Shown here in pieces: positions 1 to 11,253 of a stretch of 64,000 bases of DNA. Source of the DNA: Isoetes taiwanensis (lineage: Eukaryota; Streptophyta; Lycopodiopsida; Isoetales; Isoetaceae); NCBI GenBank assembly GCA_021234155.1, contig JAJEKV010000050.1:2117842-2181841 (forward strand), in the 5' to 3' direction. Every line of letters starts with the position of its first letter. Position 1 is the first letter of the stretch. The notes below the pieces were generated by a model, which saw only the letters and a list, made by a program, of their open reading frames with translations, was not told where the DNA came from and made no database searches. Both the position numbers and the translations under genes were made by a program.

Positions 1-399
1 CCTAAATTTGAGGGGTCTACCGGGTGACACTTCCACACACGCCCCGATGTACGTGGAGGGTTCAATGGGCGAGCATTAGCCACCCGCCCAAATAGCACAA
101 TCCCGCTCTTGAAGTCGAAATTTGTATAAAGATCCGCCAAGGTGCCAAGCGCCCATCAATATACTCCGCCCACCGTCAACACCCCACGTTGCGCCCACCG
201 CGCTGAACACGAGGGATCGGCCGAGGGGCCGCCGGAACCAAAGGTGCGCGTGGTCCGAGCGGAATCCACCAAAGGACGCCCAACCCAATGCACCGTGGCG
301 TCAATTGCAAGCAATGGGACGGACCTGCTCCCAAGCTCGCAAGAGCCCCTTCAAATGGAGAGGCATGAGCGATGGCCTAATATCCACCTAACAATGCCC

Positions 400-2340
400 A
401 AGGGAGCCAGCAATGCAGGCGGCTTGTGGAAAACTATCGAGTGAGACAACGACCCGATGAAGCAAGACCAAGCCGGGAGAGTCGAAGCACCTCCTCAAGA
501 ATGGCAAGGGCTAACTTAGACAAGAGGATCTTGCCATGCAACGGAGGAGAAGAAGCCGAGCCCACCCAAGCTGACTTTGGGCGACGCATTTCCACCAAGC
601 CACCTTAACGACAGCCCTCCCTCATTGCCTCCCCATACAAAGTTACGCACCATAGAGGAGATTTCCGACCTTGCTTTCTCGGCGCAAGATGATAGAGGCC
701 ATATAAATATGAGTCGAACCACAGGCCGACCACATCGCGGACCACTTGACCATGGACCCCCCTCCACCAATTAAGGTGCCGACGGTAATAACCCACCGAA
801 TGTCCTCCCACATACCACCGACTTGAAATGTCGATGTCGAACGGGATACCCAAAGCCTAGAACATGTGCCCCGCGGCTGAATTCGCCAAGGGAATTGGGA
901 CACGATCCACCGGCATGGGGTCAACACCGGCCACAATGAATAAACACTTCGCCCAATTCATATGCCCGGAAGCAAGGGAGAACGTATCCGTGAGCTCCTT
1001 CGTGTTTAACAAATTTCCCTCATCAAATGGTAAGAAGAGGAACGAATCATCACGATATCGACTCCCAATCTGCTGCGACCCATCCGCCATCCTCGGCCCC
1101 TCGACCACACCCGCCTCTCTGCGGGAAGTCAACAACCGCTGAGGGCCTCGCGTCAATGGTAAAGAGGAAGGTGCCAAAGGACATCCCTGACGAACTCCGC
1201 GCCCACACTAAAGATCGAAGATGACTCGCCATGACACGGGAGGGTGGCTCGCAGACGTTAAAAGCTTCATCGCCATTGCCGTAAAGCTCTCCCCGCATCC
1301 AAAGGCTAACATCATCCTTTCGTGAACGTCCACAGGAACACTATCATATGCCTTTTGCTAAGTCCGGCTTCAAGTACGTAATCTGGCGACCGCTCAAGCG
1401 TTCCTGAATGCCCTCAAATGCGGCTGCTACATTGCTAAGAATACCGCCGGAATGAAGCGGTACAAGATGGGACTAATGGTCTCCTTCAAGACCACTGCGG
1501 ATCCTAAAGCGAAAGTGCCTTCACAATGATTTTTGTATACCGCCGAAATGAGCCGTAATGGGGCGCCAATCGGAGATGACGCTGGTTCCTTCACCTTCCG
1601 GTATCAAGGAGATGCAGCCCGTGTTGAGCCTATAGTCCAACGCACACGGAGCAGATCTTGATAGGTCTGCACACCAGTCCCCCACCCAGCCCCAATATTC
1701 TTGGAAGAACTTCGGCCAGGGATGCCATCCGAGGCGGGCACTTGTGGGAGCCAAGCACGCGGCAAAAGCCTCCTCCGCCTCCACGCTTTGTGGTTGCCAC
1801 GAACATCATCACCTTCGGGCCGACACTTTGCGACACTTTACTGAAAGCACAATCTCCTCCATCACATCCGTGTAGGGATATCTCTTTTGAAAAAAATTGA
1901 GAGAAGTGCGGGGAAAAGTAGCACGATGTTCACCTACGATCTGCCGAACACCCACCATCACCCAATGCCGGTGGCGACATTGAGGCCATTGCTTCTTTTT
2001 GTCGGCAGCCACAAGAACATTCGGTGAAGTGTCCCCTTCCCGCGCCAGGTGACCCTCGCACGACCCTTGCACCGAGCAGCCTCCTAGATTCATCTGGCCG
2101 CGAATGGTGGCGCTTAAGATTCATTCTCCGCACTCCCATCGGGCCGGTGAGACCCTAAGGACCTCCAACTTCGCGTCTGATACCTCTAACACCTCCCTCT
2201 CTTTGTCGTGCTGGCCGACTCCCCATGACTTTGGCCATCAATGCCTTGACCTCGGCTAAAGGCCGCACCATTCCCGCATCCCGGAAATTATCCCGAAGGT
2301 ACCTAAACCGGATCCGCCGGGCATCCCTAAGAGAAATCAG
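400..2340 (-). mobile_element. Decayed LINE: reverse transcriptase region
   Basis: Minus-strand remnants of a plant LINE reverse transcriptase, in correct N-to-C order but spread over several frames. Near 1628 there is an LN..CISLIPEGE block followed by WRPIT near 1568 (entry to the RT domain). YRDDSFLFL near 1057 stands where the catalytic YADD box belongs, with A replaced by R. GIPFDID is near 850, and FVWGG then GGLG lie near 641 and 569 (typical of the LINE C-terminal region). Frameshifts and stops separate every block, so no product is expected. The block is GC-rich compared with the rest of the window. The family call is firm; the boundaries are approximate. Confidence 0.75.
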
Positions 2341-2344
2341 CATC

Positions 2345-3735
2345 CTTGGTAGGCGGTTAATTTAAAACAGTCATGGCTCAGCCTAGCTGCACCGGGCCTT
2401 CCCCGAGAGATCAACCGAGGAAAATGGTCAAGAGACTCACGGTAGACAAAATGTCCGGCTCACTGAGCCGAGGTCGTCCGGCCGCTGTGGAGAGGTATTG
2501 CTCATTCTCAATTCCTGAAAGAGAACGGCAAAAACCGGCGTTAGGGCATGGCGATGGCGGCGGAACTAAGGCGGCGCCGGGGAGCTCTAAGCGGGAATCC
2601 TCGAGGGTGATATGGCAGAGCTAGCAAGCGGCGGTTGATGCTCATGCTTTCCGGGCGAATCATTCAACTCCGCCTAAAAGCCGATTCCTAAGGTGGCGCG
2701 GAGCCCGCCTCAATCGATCTTTGGGGCTTTGATTCAACAGGTTGATTACGGCTTCCGGTTCATCTACGATGGATTAGGGTGCATCCGGGGCAGCGATTAA
2801 GGGAGGAGGCAATTCGGGGCTGTAGGCAAAGACTTCAAAGGTGCTGACCAATCCAGCGGCTTTATCAGTAGGGTTGGATGATGAGAGGCCAGGCAACAAC
2901 GACCCGGCTTCTTGGGGACGGTGTCTGAGATCTTACGTGAGCAGTGAAGGATTGGGGCCATCCGGGCAGGTATGGGCGCAGAAGGGGCTGGTGGGATTGA
3001 TTTTGGCGCTTTGGGGTCCACAAGCCGAACCATGGGGCCGGGCTATCACGGTTCTATTGCGTAAGAGATGGTCTGAAAGCCGGATCACGGAGCTCCCGGG
3101 CCTCATGCGCCGGCCCACCGGCTAGGATTTTGTGTTATAACAGATCCGGTTGCCCCGTGGCCGGACCTCGGGTCAAGTCTTCGCTTGAGGCAATAGCGGG
3201 GGGATAGCGGGCCACCCAGCCCGGGTACCCATCTGGCCCCGAGATGTGTAGTGTGTTGGGGAGAAGGGGTAGGGGGGATGCCAGCAAGCTCCCTCCGGGT
3301 TGCAGCAGACAGAGTGGCCCGGCAAGGGCCAGTGGAGATCTGGAGATAGGAAGGAAGCTCTTTTTGGATTAAATGGCGGCCAGCTAGGGTCCTGGGGGCC
3401 CCTATGGAGGTCTGGTGGAAAGCGGCGATGTCCCGGGTGAGGAGTCTTCTGGCTGGGGATATACAAGCGGTGGGGGCAAGCGTAATTTGTGGTCCCCAAA
3501 GAGCATCGCCGCCACTTGAAGACAGTGACTCGCTTGCGAGTCCACACTCGCCAGTTGTCTCTCGCTGCCAGGAGGATCCTTTGCGTGGCAGAGCCCGGTG
3601 TGTAGTTCATAGCCGGGCATGGGAGGTGTGGTGATGCATACGGCATCTGCATAATAGTCGAGGGCGGGACATCCCAGTAATGCAGGGGAGGCGTGTGGGC
3701 TTGAAGGACATGGAGTTAGTGCGGCCCGGGACACT
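2345..3735. other. GC-rich stretch between two LINE remnants, no gene recognised
   Basis: Short open frames occur on both strands, but none has a recognisable domain and they overlap each other. GC content and purine-rich composition match the flanking LINE remnants. It is most likely degraded 5' or ORF1 sequence of the plus-strand element that follows, though I see no diagnostic motif. Confidence 0.4.
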
Positions 3736-3737
3736 GC

Positions 3738-5880
3738 GTGGCGGACAAAGCGATCGGTGAGCCCGGCTTTCCGTCCGCGGTTCTCGAATGGATCCGGCAC
3801 ACCGTGGCCGGCCCGCATTACTGCTCTCGGATGGAGGAGGCTTTGGCCTTCTTGAATCGGCACAACAAGAGGGGAGTTGCGGTGGACCCCATCGCTCTCC
3901 ATTTTGCCATAGTTGAGCTTGATCATCAGCCAGAAGACACCTCAGGTCGATTTCCAACCTTGTCTCGCGTCTTGATCTTTGGTGTACTATCTTGGAGTCT
4001 TTGGACACGAAGGAGAGTTGGCGGGTGGTCGCAGCTCACTCAGCGGTTGGGCATCTCGCCATTTCGGTCCTCGAAGTTCCTAGGGAACAATTTCTTCCTC
4101 CTCATGTTCGATGCTCCCGTTAGTGGGAGAATAATAGCGAGAGGGTCGACCTCATGTGGGGAATTACGATTTACCGGCATTACACTCTGGCGTGGCCTTT
4201 CAGGGGTCCTTGTCGCCTGAAGATCCCATGTTGGTTTGAGGTAATGGATCTTCCATGAAGAGATATGTTGTTGCCGGAAGTTCATGATTGCGATTGCCAA
4301 TGGGATTGGCGGTCATATTCGCCTCCATAGTGCGGGGGAGCCTAAGATTTGTGTTGCTCTACCGCGGATAGTCCATTGCCTCCCTCGATGGTAGGGCGGA
4401 GAATGGTACTTCGGTTTTCCCTCAGTACATTGAATGGGCGAGATTGAGAATGTTTCGCCCTCCGGTCTTCGGCCGGCTCAATTCCCTCGCGGGCCAGCGT
4501 CAATACCAAGGGGGGCTCATAAAGAGGCAATGAAGAAGGTTCCACGGGATGGGGAGCGGAGTTCCGTCCCCAAGCTTCGGCCCGGGAGGAGCAGCCCCCG
4601 GGCCTAAGTTCCGGTCGCCCCGGGTATCCGGATAGGCATGCCGGCTTAGACGGGATGATGAAATTTGGCGGCAGGGCCTGTCAGGAGGGCAGACGGCGGT
4701 ATCGTGGTGCCAGCGACATCCAAAGAAATTCGCGGATCGGCCGAAAGGCTGGCGGCAATCCTTGCAGTTGGGCTGGGGCGGGTTGAGGGAGCGGTTGGTG
4801 CAGCCTGGTGGTTCGGATCAAAGATTCCACCCAAGCCTCCCTGAGGGGGATGGGCCCAGATAAGGTGGCTCTGCACGCCAGGCGAGATGAGGTGGATGCG
4901 GAGGCGAGAGGTTGCACTCCCACGAGGATAATCCTTCGCTCTTGTTCCATATGACGGAATCGAACTGCCCGCGGCAAGGCCGGCGAAGGAAAAACATCGT
5001 AAAGATCCTGGCGTCGGTAGTAGTAGTTATGGACAAGAAGATAGTGAAACTGGAATGTTAGGCGGGTGCGCTTCGTCACCGCTTGAAAAGAAGCGAGAGT
5101 GGCGTGGGCGTTAAATAAAGTTGGATCCGGATATCTTGTGCCTTCGGGAACACAAGTGTCCCGGGGGGCTTTCGAACCAATCGTTGGACATGTGTGGGTC
5201 TTAATCTGCCGGCCGCGGTTGCCACCTCTGGAGCCTCTAAGGGTGGAACCGCCATTGCGTGGAAGATGCATGTGCGGGTGACTTTCACCATGGGCCGTTG
5301 GGGCAGGTGGGTCATCGTCAAGTGGCGTGAGGGCCCCGCGCGAGTGGGGGGATTGTGAATGTCTCACGCTCACAATAGTGCGCCAGCCAGAGAGGCGTTA
5401 TGGGCGCGTCGTTAAGGCATAAAGGTCGCATCCTGGGGGCCGGATGTGGCTTGGCCGTTGTTGGGTGACTTCAATATGGTGGAGTCCATCCCATGATAGA
5501 TAATGGCAGGAGGAGCGGAAGTCGTCGCGGGGTTTTGAGCGGGCAAAGATGGATGATGTTGCTGGACTCCCTTGCATCGGAGGGCGGGCGACTCTTCGTT
5601 CGTGGTAATCGATGGGCCGGGGCGGCCTACCGCATACGCTTCGACGCCAGCACGCTTATAAAAGCGGTTTTTGAATGCGTACTTTGTGGGGCTTCTCGAT
5701 CCGCCTCATCCGCGTGCTTTTCGATTATTAGCCCCTCTCTTTGTGCACCCCGGTGTCTGATTATCATTTATTTTATAGCTTTCGCTACATGCTGCGATGT
5801 CTCTTCCTTGTCCATCGGTCTTTGGGAGTGGAGATCCCACGACCTTGTTAAATTTGGACCTTATGCGCCGGTGTAAACGG
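3738..5880 (+). mobile_element. Decayed LINE: gag-like ORF1 and endonuclease region
   Basis: Plus-strand remnants of a plant LINE 5' half. At about 4080-4220 the text LGNNFFLLMFD, then G..LRF.GITLWRGL, resembles the DUF4283 gag-like domain found in ORF1 of many plant LINEs. IANGIGGHIR (near 4288) and an ICVALPR-like stretch fit its usual continuation towards the zinc knuckle. At 5452-5493 one frame reads WPLLGDFNMVESIP, the conserved GDFN motif of the apurinic-type endonuclease opening ORF2. The blocks lie in different frames with stops between them. It faces the opposite way to the RT remnant at 0.4-2.3 kb, so the two are either separate insertions or an inverted element. Confidence 0.65.
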
Positions 5881-6900
5881 GCACTCTTTTACCATGTGCT
5901 CTTCATCTTCTATTTTTCATGAGTCACATATGCGGCATATTCGGCTCGGCTCTATCTATTTTCCTCCATCTATATCTTTCTCAATTCGAGGTCGTGGCTT
6001 CCCCATCACGAATCGTATTTCCCCGCTACTCATTTTATTCAACATCATGCCGCTTTTGTATGTGATATGCCCTATCCGGCCCCCCGGATTGAAGGTTTCC
6101 AATAGCCGGTTGCCTTAGGCCCGCGGTGCCGCGGCCGGTTTCTCATTGCTCATGACCTGCCCCCGCGGATTGAAGGTTTCCAATAGCCAGTTGGCCTTAG
6201 GCCCACGTGGTGCCGCCCGATTTCTCATTGCTCGATTTGTCCATTCTTCGTCCCATCCGTCTCGCTTATATCGGCTTAGTTGCATCCCATACTTGCGGCC
6301 CATTTCGCTTAATTAGTTAAACCATCCCTTGCCCATTGTTATGTGTTGTTTTCTTCGATTCATCTATTGCTAGTGACGACGGTTTGTCCTCTTTCCCATA
6401 GCTATTGTCCTTTATTAGGTACCTAATTGTTCTTTCCTCGTGCCCTCACTTCCATTGGCTTTTCCCCGTCTCATATAAGATTGTTGCTAATGATGTACCT
6501 GTCTTCACCCGAAATTCTGTCTGTGCCTTTGCCTTCGGTATGCCTTCTTGTTTTTCCCATTTCTTCTCCTCGACAGCCCTGGTCCCCATGTCTCACATCC
6601 CATTAACCGTGTTTATCCTATAAAACATTGATTTATTTTTAAAACGTTAAGGGAAGACCCTATGTCAAGTGGGAATCTAAATAAAAAATTAAACACCTTT
6701 TCGCCTCGTAATAGGCCAAGGGTAAGAAAGTATAAGAATTTTTTTTTGTCATGTACATCGGCCTAAGGGAAAATTCTTTTCATAAAACCCTGGTAGACCG
6801 GATAAGGTAAAAAGGAATGAGATAACTCACAAAGAAGGTTACCGTAATATAAGTACGAGAAAACATGAAGAAAAAAACAGTATATTGAACATGAAAAGTA
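5880..6900. other. Pyrimidine-rich spacer without a recognisable gene
   Basis: The plus strand is rich in C and T up to about 6620, and base composition changes sharply to AT-rich after about 6640. Short frames exist but none shows a domain. It contains the tandem duplication listed separately. The composition switch probably marks the edge of the GC-rich LINE block. Confidence 0.5.
6081..6235. repeat. Tandem duplication, about 81 bp, two copies
   Basis: A unit beginning with GGATTGAAGGTTTCCAATAG and ending near TTTCTCATTGCTC occurs at about 6085 and again at about 6166. The copies differ by a few substitutions and one- or two-base indels in the GC-rich middle. Confidence 0.85.
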
Positions 6901-6918
6901 CATTATTAGAAATCTGAC

Positions 6919-8307
6919 CTGGATTTAACTCTTGTGGAAGATCGTCTTCAAGTGCTATAGTATTGTTCCCACCTTTTGTAACGGAATATTCTTCATCATT
7001 GGAAGTCCCATCACTGGGCTTTTTAGATTTCCCCTCCACTTTTTTGCTGCTACCAGCAGTAAGTTTAGGGTCAACAGTGACACGTGGTGGTTTCCTAGGA
7101 GAGAAAATGTTGGCAGATAAACTGTCGGAAGTGTTGCCTTGTCTGGCAGCTGGAGAGCTCCTGGTCCTTTGTGGTTGACTAAGCCTGAAGGAGATTCGCC
7201 TTAATGTTTTTTTCAAGAATATCGGCGGTGCCATCGCCACCAAATGCCTTTTTGAGATCACTGTCAGGGTTAGCAGCATAATAAAGAGTCATGTCCACCA
7301 TAACCCTCCTTACCTCCAGATATGAAAGGTATGCCAAAACAGCAGGTTTAAGCACATTATGCAACAATTTAGTAAGACATACCATCTTAGCAGTAGGAGT
7401 AGAATCGGGGAAGGCAGATTCCAAATTGTTCAAAAGAAACCATATTGCCTGGTCTAACCAGATAATGCTGCTGTTACAATCATCATTTCGGTCATTCCTC
7501 TTATTGTTTTTGGTGCAGCCACAGGTGAGAAACGGGCAGTGAGTTCTCCATACTTTTTTTAGATAAAACCCATCTCTCTTGTCATCTGAAAAGGCCATAT
7601 TTCCTTTCTGGCTAATATGAATACCTGAACTAGGACCTTTGCTGCAAATTTGGTGAAAAAATGAGAGAGGAAATGGAAGAGGAATTTCCTTTTTTGTGAA
7701 GTATTTCTCTAGCTTGGTGGCTTTGATGATACCAACCCTAATTTCATCATCTACAATACCTGTCAACGCTTTCCACGTTTCTACATTGATAGGAGCAAGA
7801 GCTCCAAAATTTTGACTCTTCCATATGGCATGAGCCCAGGCAGCAGCATCACATTCCACATTCTGTTCTGGAATGATAGGAAATCTTGCAGAATTTTGAA
7901 GTGTTAGAGTAGGTACCTCATCAGAATCCTCTTCTTTTTCTGGATCATCAGATTTATTACCATCAAGGCCAAACAAATCTTCATCTGTTAAATCATTTTC
8001 AGAAAAGAGGCAATTCTTGACATCATCATTCATATAATCAGTAGACTCAGCATTGATTTCCACATCCACTTGAAGTGACGACTTTATCTGATGAACATCC
8101 TCTAAGTGAGTTAAACCAATGAGAAATTTCTTACCAAGATCATCTTCGAGACATATTCTGGCATAGAGAAGGTTCTCCATATCATTATAGACAGCTGAGA
8201 TCAGGGTTTTACAAACCTCAAGTTTGAAATTAGCTTTCTTCATCTTAACAAAAATCCCAAACCAACCATTGAAGCCTAGGTAGCTGACCAGTGATGACTT
8301 TATCATC
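6919..8307 (-). CDS. Unrecognised gene, large exon with one frame break
   Basis: A 375-codon open frame (8306 to 7179) overlaps, in the next frame, a 146-codon frame (7279 to 6839). Leaving out one base of the A7 run at 7207-7213 (T7 on the plus strand) would make them continuous, so this is either a frameshift mutation or a homopolymer error. The protein has an acidic Asp/Glu/Ser segment around residues 100-130, a Cys-rich patch (CPFLTCGC) near residue 250, an alpha-helical stretch rich in Leu and Ala, and a basic Ser/Pro/Lys tail after the break. The exon can end at a good donor, CAG|GTCAGA (6919/6918). At the other end an acceptor AG|G at 8309-8307 joins in phase with the exon at 8584-8798. 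I recognise no family. The charged linker and basic tail suggest a nuclear protein, which is inference. Confidence 0.55.
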
Positions 8308-8583
8308 CTCTAGTTGCTTCTAAACTATAGAAATGGTGGCGATTGTTTCCTATTTTTCCGACACTTTTATAGAAACGAATTTAATAAAATTGGATGTCTT
8401 ACCATAAAATTGAGGTTTCTACTGTAAAATATCCAATAATTTGACGAATTTACTATAATTGGGATGCAATATTATCAAATTTTGGCGATTTTATGAAGTT
8501 GCTTTAGTGTACACATCCTAGTAAACCATCGAATCCAGATTTTAAAAAATGGTAAAATATAGCAACTTTACGAAGTTTCACAC

Positions 8584-8798
8584 CTTAAAGTGACTAGGGA
8601 CTTATTTTTATCCAGCAGATTGCTCTCTTTAAGGACAATATATTCATGGACTTCTTTACTCCTTATGCATGCAATCAGAGTTTGAATTGCAAAGTTTGGT
8701 ATCGAGATTCCACAGTTATCATAGTTGAGAGATACTAATTCTTTTATCCAGATAGAGATACCAGCTTCAGGATCAATCTGTGCTTTAGTTTCCATAAT
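8584..8798 (-). CDS. Upstream exon of the same unrecognised gene
   Basis: Bounded by a pyrimidine-rich acceptor (TTTTTACAG|ATT, AG at 8800-8799) and a donor AAG|GTGTGA (GT at 8583-8582). It encodes about 71 residues beginning IMETKAQIDPE and containing IPNFAIQTLIACIRS. It ends in phase 2, exactly what the exon starting at 8307 needs, and splicing out the 276-nt intron gives an uninterrupted reading across the join (SLVTL-R-MIKSS). Matching splice signals, phase and continuity make this a believable intron. The upstream partner exon is not identified; the acceptor is phase 0. Confidence 0.5.
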
Positions 8799-8799
8799 C

Positions 8800-10390
8800 T
8801 GTAAAAAGCATTGTAAGAGGTTAGACACACCTAATCCCAAACCAAGGTTTTGGGTTAAACCCAAAAACTGAGATAACATTAAACCCCCCTGCCCGTCTGT
8901 CAAGACAGACCTAAGCCTTTGAGGCCAACTTTTTGGAACTTAAAGACCATATAATTGCAGTCTTGGAATAGACTAGGTGTACGTCTAGACCAAGCCTTGA
9001 TTTGAGAAGAACAATAGACAAACCAAAAAACTTTATCTCTATACAAATAAGATTGCAACAATCAAAGAAATGTTACAACATAGTTTAACATAAAATAGTC
9101 CAGTAACCATATATAATTGAGAAGATATACAAAATGTAGCCATACGGAATATTTTAACTTAGAAATATTGAATATAAAGACCATAATCTGAGAAAAAAGG
9201 AACTTATTAAGACTTCATAAGATTTATCCGAAAAACATTTGATGGTCAAGCCTATTTTGCAGAAACAGTCTAGAAACTTGTGCAGGACATGCAAACTTAA
9301 CTATGTATAGGACCAAACAAGTTCAGGAGCAGAAAGACTTACAACAACAAGCCTGCTAACCATTATATTATCAAATAAAGAAACCAGAGTATTATAAGAA
9401 CCAATACATCGTATTATGACATCAAAACAGAATATGTAGAATATTCATTCATAAACATGTGCTCATGTTATGCTATAGTAGAAAAAAAGCTTGTAGATGT
9501 CACCAAAGTATCTTTTAAGAAAACTGAGTCAATATGTTGTAAACAACACCATCACACAGCATCATATGGAAGGATAAGCTCAGTTACCTGCACTAAACAA
9601 TACACAAACAAGCATTAGACATGGTTGTCATGTATTCGGTAGCAGGTAAACAAAGATCTTATCCGGCTACTCGCCCTTCACCATAAACAACTATGTTAAT
9701 ATGTAAATATGATAAACAGTAAAAAGATATTACAGGGACATAAACTAGAAGGTGAGCTTAAATCAGAAAGGCTGGATCATATCAGCAGGTCATACTAAAC
9801 AATTGAAGCTACATTGCAGGAGCTAATTATAGGAGGAAGATCCTGGAAACAAAGAACATAACAAGCATAGCAGAGAAACTTAATTTTATTCTGCACTGGA
9901 TCAGCAAAACAGGATAAGAGTAATATCCAGAAATATCCAGAAAACCAGCATAATCATTACCAATTCAAGAGACCATAAGGTGGATGTCAGAACACAGCAA
10001 GGTCAAAATATGTTAATAACAGAATCTAGACAGAAATTTAGCAGATCTAAGATGCCTAGAAGTCTATTTTTTGTCTAGAAGATATGAACTTATGGAGTGA
10101 ATGAACTGGTTAAAATAGCACAAGAATAAACAATATCAAGAAGTAGTAGAAGAAAGAACTCCGCTGGCAAATTATCCTAGCTTAAATTACCAAGAAGACC
10201 GAAATGCAAAAAACATGCAGGAGTATAGGGTTTTAAATCTGGGCTGAAAAAGGGCGAAATGTCGCCGTCTTGACTTTTATGATAACGAAAAGCAGCCAGC
10301 CCAGCATTTAAAAAGGGTCAGAAATACCAGCACCTATTAAAGAAAACTGCATGGGTGGGTAAGAAGGCAACATCTCTGGACAGTTCTTGG
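8800..10390. other. AT-rich non-coding stretch, probably intronic or intergenic
   Basis: There is no open frame of useful length on either strand apart from the run-in to the 8584-8798 exon. The sequence is A-rich on the plus strand with no obvious repeats. It could be the intron upstream of that exon, but I cannot point to another exon here. Confidence 0.45.
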
Positions 10391-10391
10391 C

Positions 10392-10541
10392 AGAGCTTTT
10401 ACCAAGATTGATGACAAAGGTACATAAAAGAAGGCCAAGAGAGAATTGGTCTACTGGCATATACGAAGAGCTTTTACCAAGATTGATGACAAAGGCACAA
10501 AAAAGAAGGCCAAGAGAGAATTGATCCAGTGGCATATATGC
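10392..10541. repeat. 75-bp tandem duplication upstream of the receptor kinase
   Basis: The block starting AGAGCTTTTACCAAGATTG at 10392 is repeated at 10467 with few differences. It lies about 300 bp before the signal-peptide start of the receptor kinase, in a region that could be promoter or leader. Confidence 0.85.
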
Positions 10542-10660
10542 TACAGAAACACCTGTAGGAAGAATGGGAAGAATACATCAATCTTGTGTCAACTTGCCAA
10601 AACCAACGCAAAAGCCAAAGCTAAAGCTTATCATGTTATTCTTGCCATTCTCCACCAGTT

Positions 10661-10705
10661 CTCCCTAGATCTCACAATGACCAGGTCGTTCGCCAAGGAG
10701 GCATA
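10661..10705. repeat. Short dispersed repeat, copy upstream of the kinase gene
   Basis: TCTCCCTAGATCTCAC followed by a CCAGgTCGTTcGCcAAGGAG pattern here matches a second copy at about 12919-12963, beyond the 3' end of the kinase gene. The two copies therefore bracket the gene in direct orientation. Confidence 0.6.
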
Positions 10706-10805
10706 TATTCTATCTGAGCTAAGTATTTCCATCCAAACTTCCCTGTTGATGTAATGTCAATACTAAAGGCTTAAGCTGGGTTCTTAGTTTCTGCATAACG
10801 AAAGC

Positions 10806-11253
10806 ATGTTCAGTGCTTCAACATTTCAAAGTATGTTCAATATTGCAACTGTTGTTTTTCTGTTGGCGCTAATGGTGCAATCAGGCAGCACAGCATAGCA
10901 ACAACACAAGAATGTGGGAAAGCAGCTGGAGGAGGTTCTTAGCTCTTTGTGAAGCTAATCTGTGTTGCAGCAAAAAAAAATATGGTTATTGTGGAATGGG
11001 TGCTCAGCATTGCGGTTTGGGATGCCAGATGGGGCCAATGCATAACGGTACTACGAATAGCCAGCACAACTGCTGAAGGGGACTGTGGTATTCAGGCAAA
11101 CAATTCCTTTGTGAGGATAATCTCTGCTGCAGCGAGTATGGATACTGCGGGTTTACTTCAGCTTACTGCGGAACTGGATGCCAGAGCCAATGTCGTAGCA
11201 ATGCTACTGCATCGCCATCGCCATCGCCGTCGCCTCCATCGCCGCCATCGCCA
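10806..11253 (+). pseudogene. Frame-broken ectodomain: signal peptide plus two hevein domains
   Basis: In one frame, ATG at 10806 or 10833 starts a hydrophobic signal peptide (IATVVFLLALMV) ending at a TAG at 10896. In the next frame ECGKAAGGGS opens a hevein (chitin-binding type 1) domain that continues in a third frame as LCEANLCCSKKKYGYCG, up to a TGA at 11074. A second hevein domain begins DCGIQANNS (11081) and again changes frame before [15 protein letters not shown] and CGTGCQSQC. Each domain keeps all eight cysteines if the frames are combined. Hevein domains bind chitin, so the intact ancestor would have sensed chitin-like sugars outside the cell. Both domains break at the same internal place (just before LCE), which could hint at unusual splicing, but decay or assembly error is simpler. 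From 11077 onward the frame is open into the kinase. Confidence 0.7.

Noticed and set aside
3173-4008. Three overlapping long minus-strand frames (133-174 codons).
   Set aside because: They lie antisense to LINE ORF1 in GC-rich DNA, overlap each other in different frames and lack domains.
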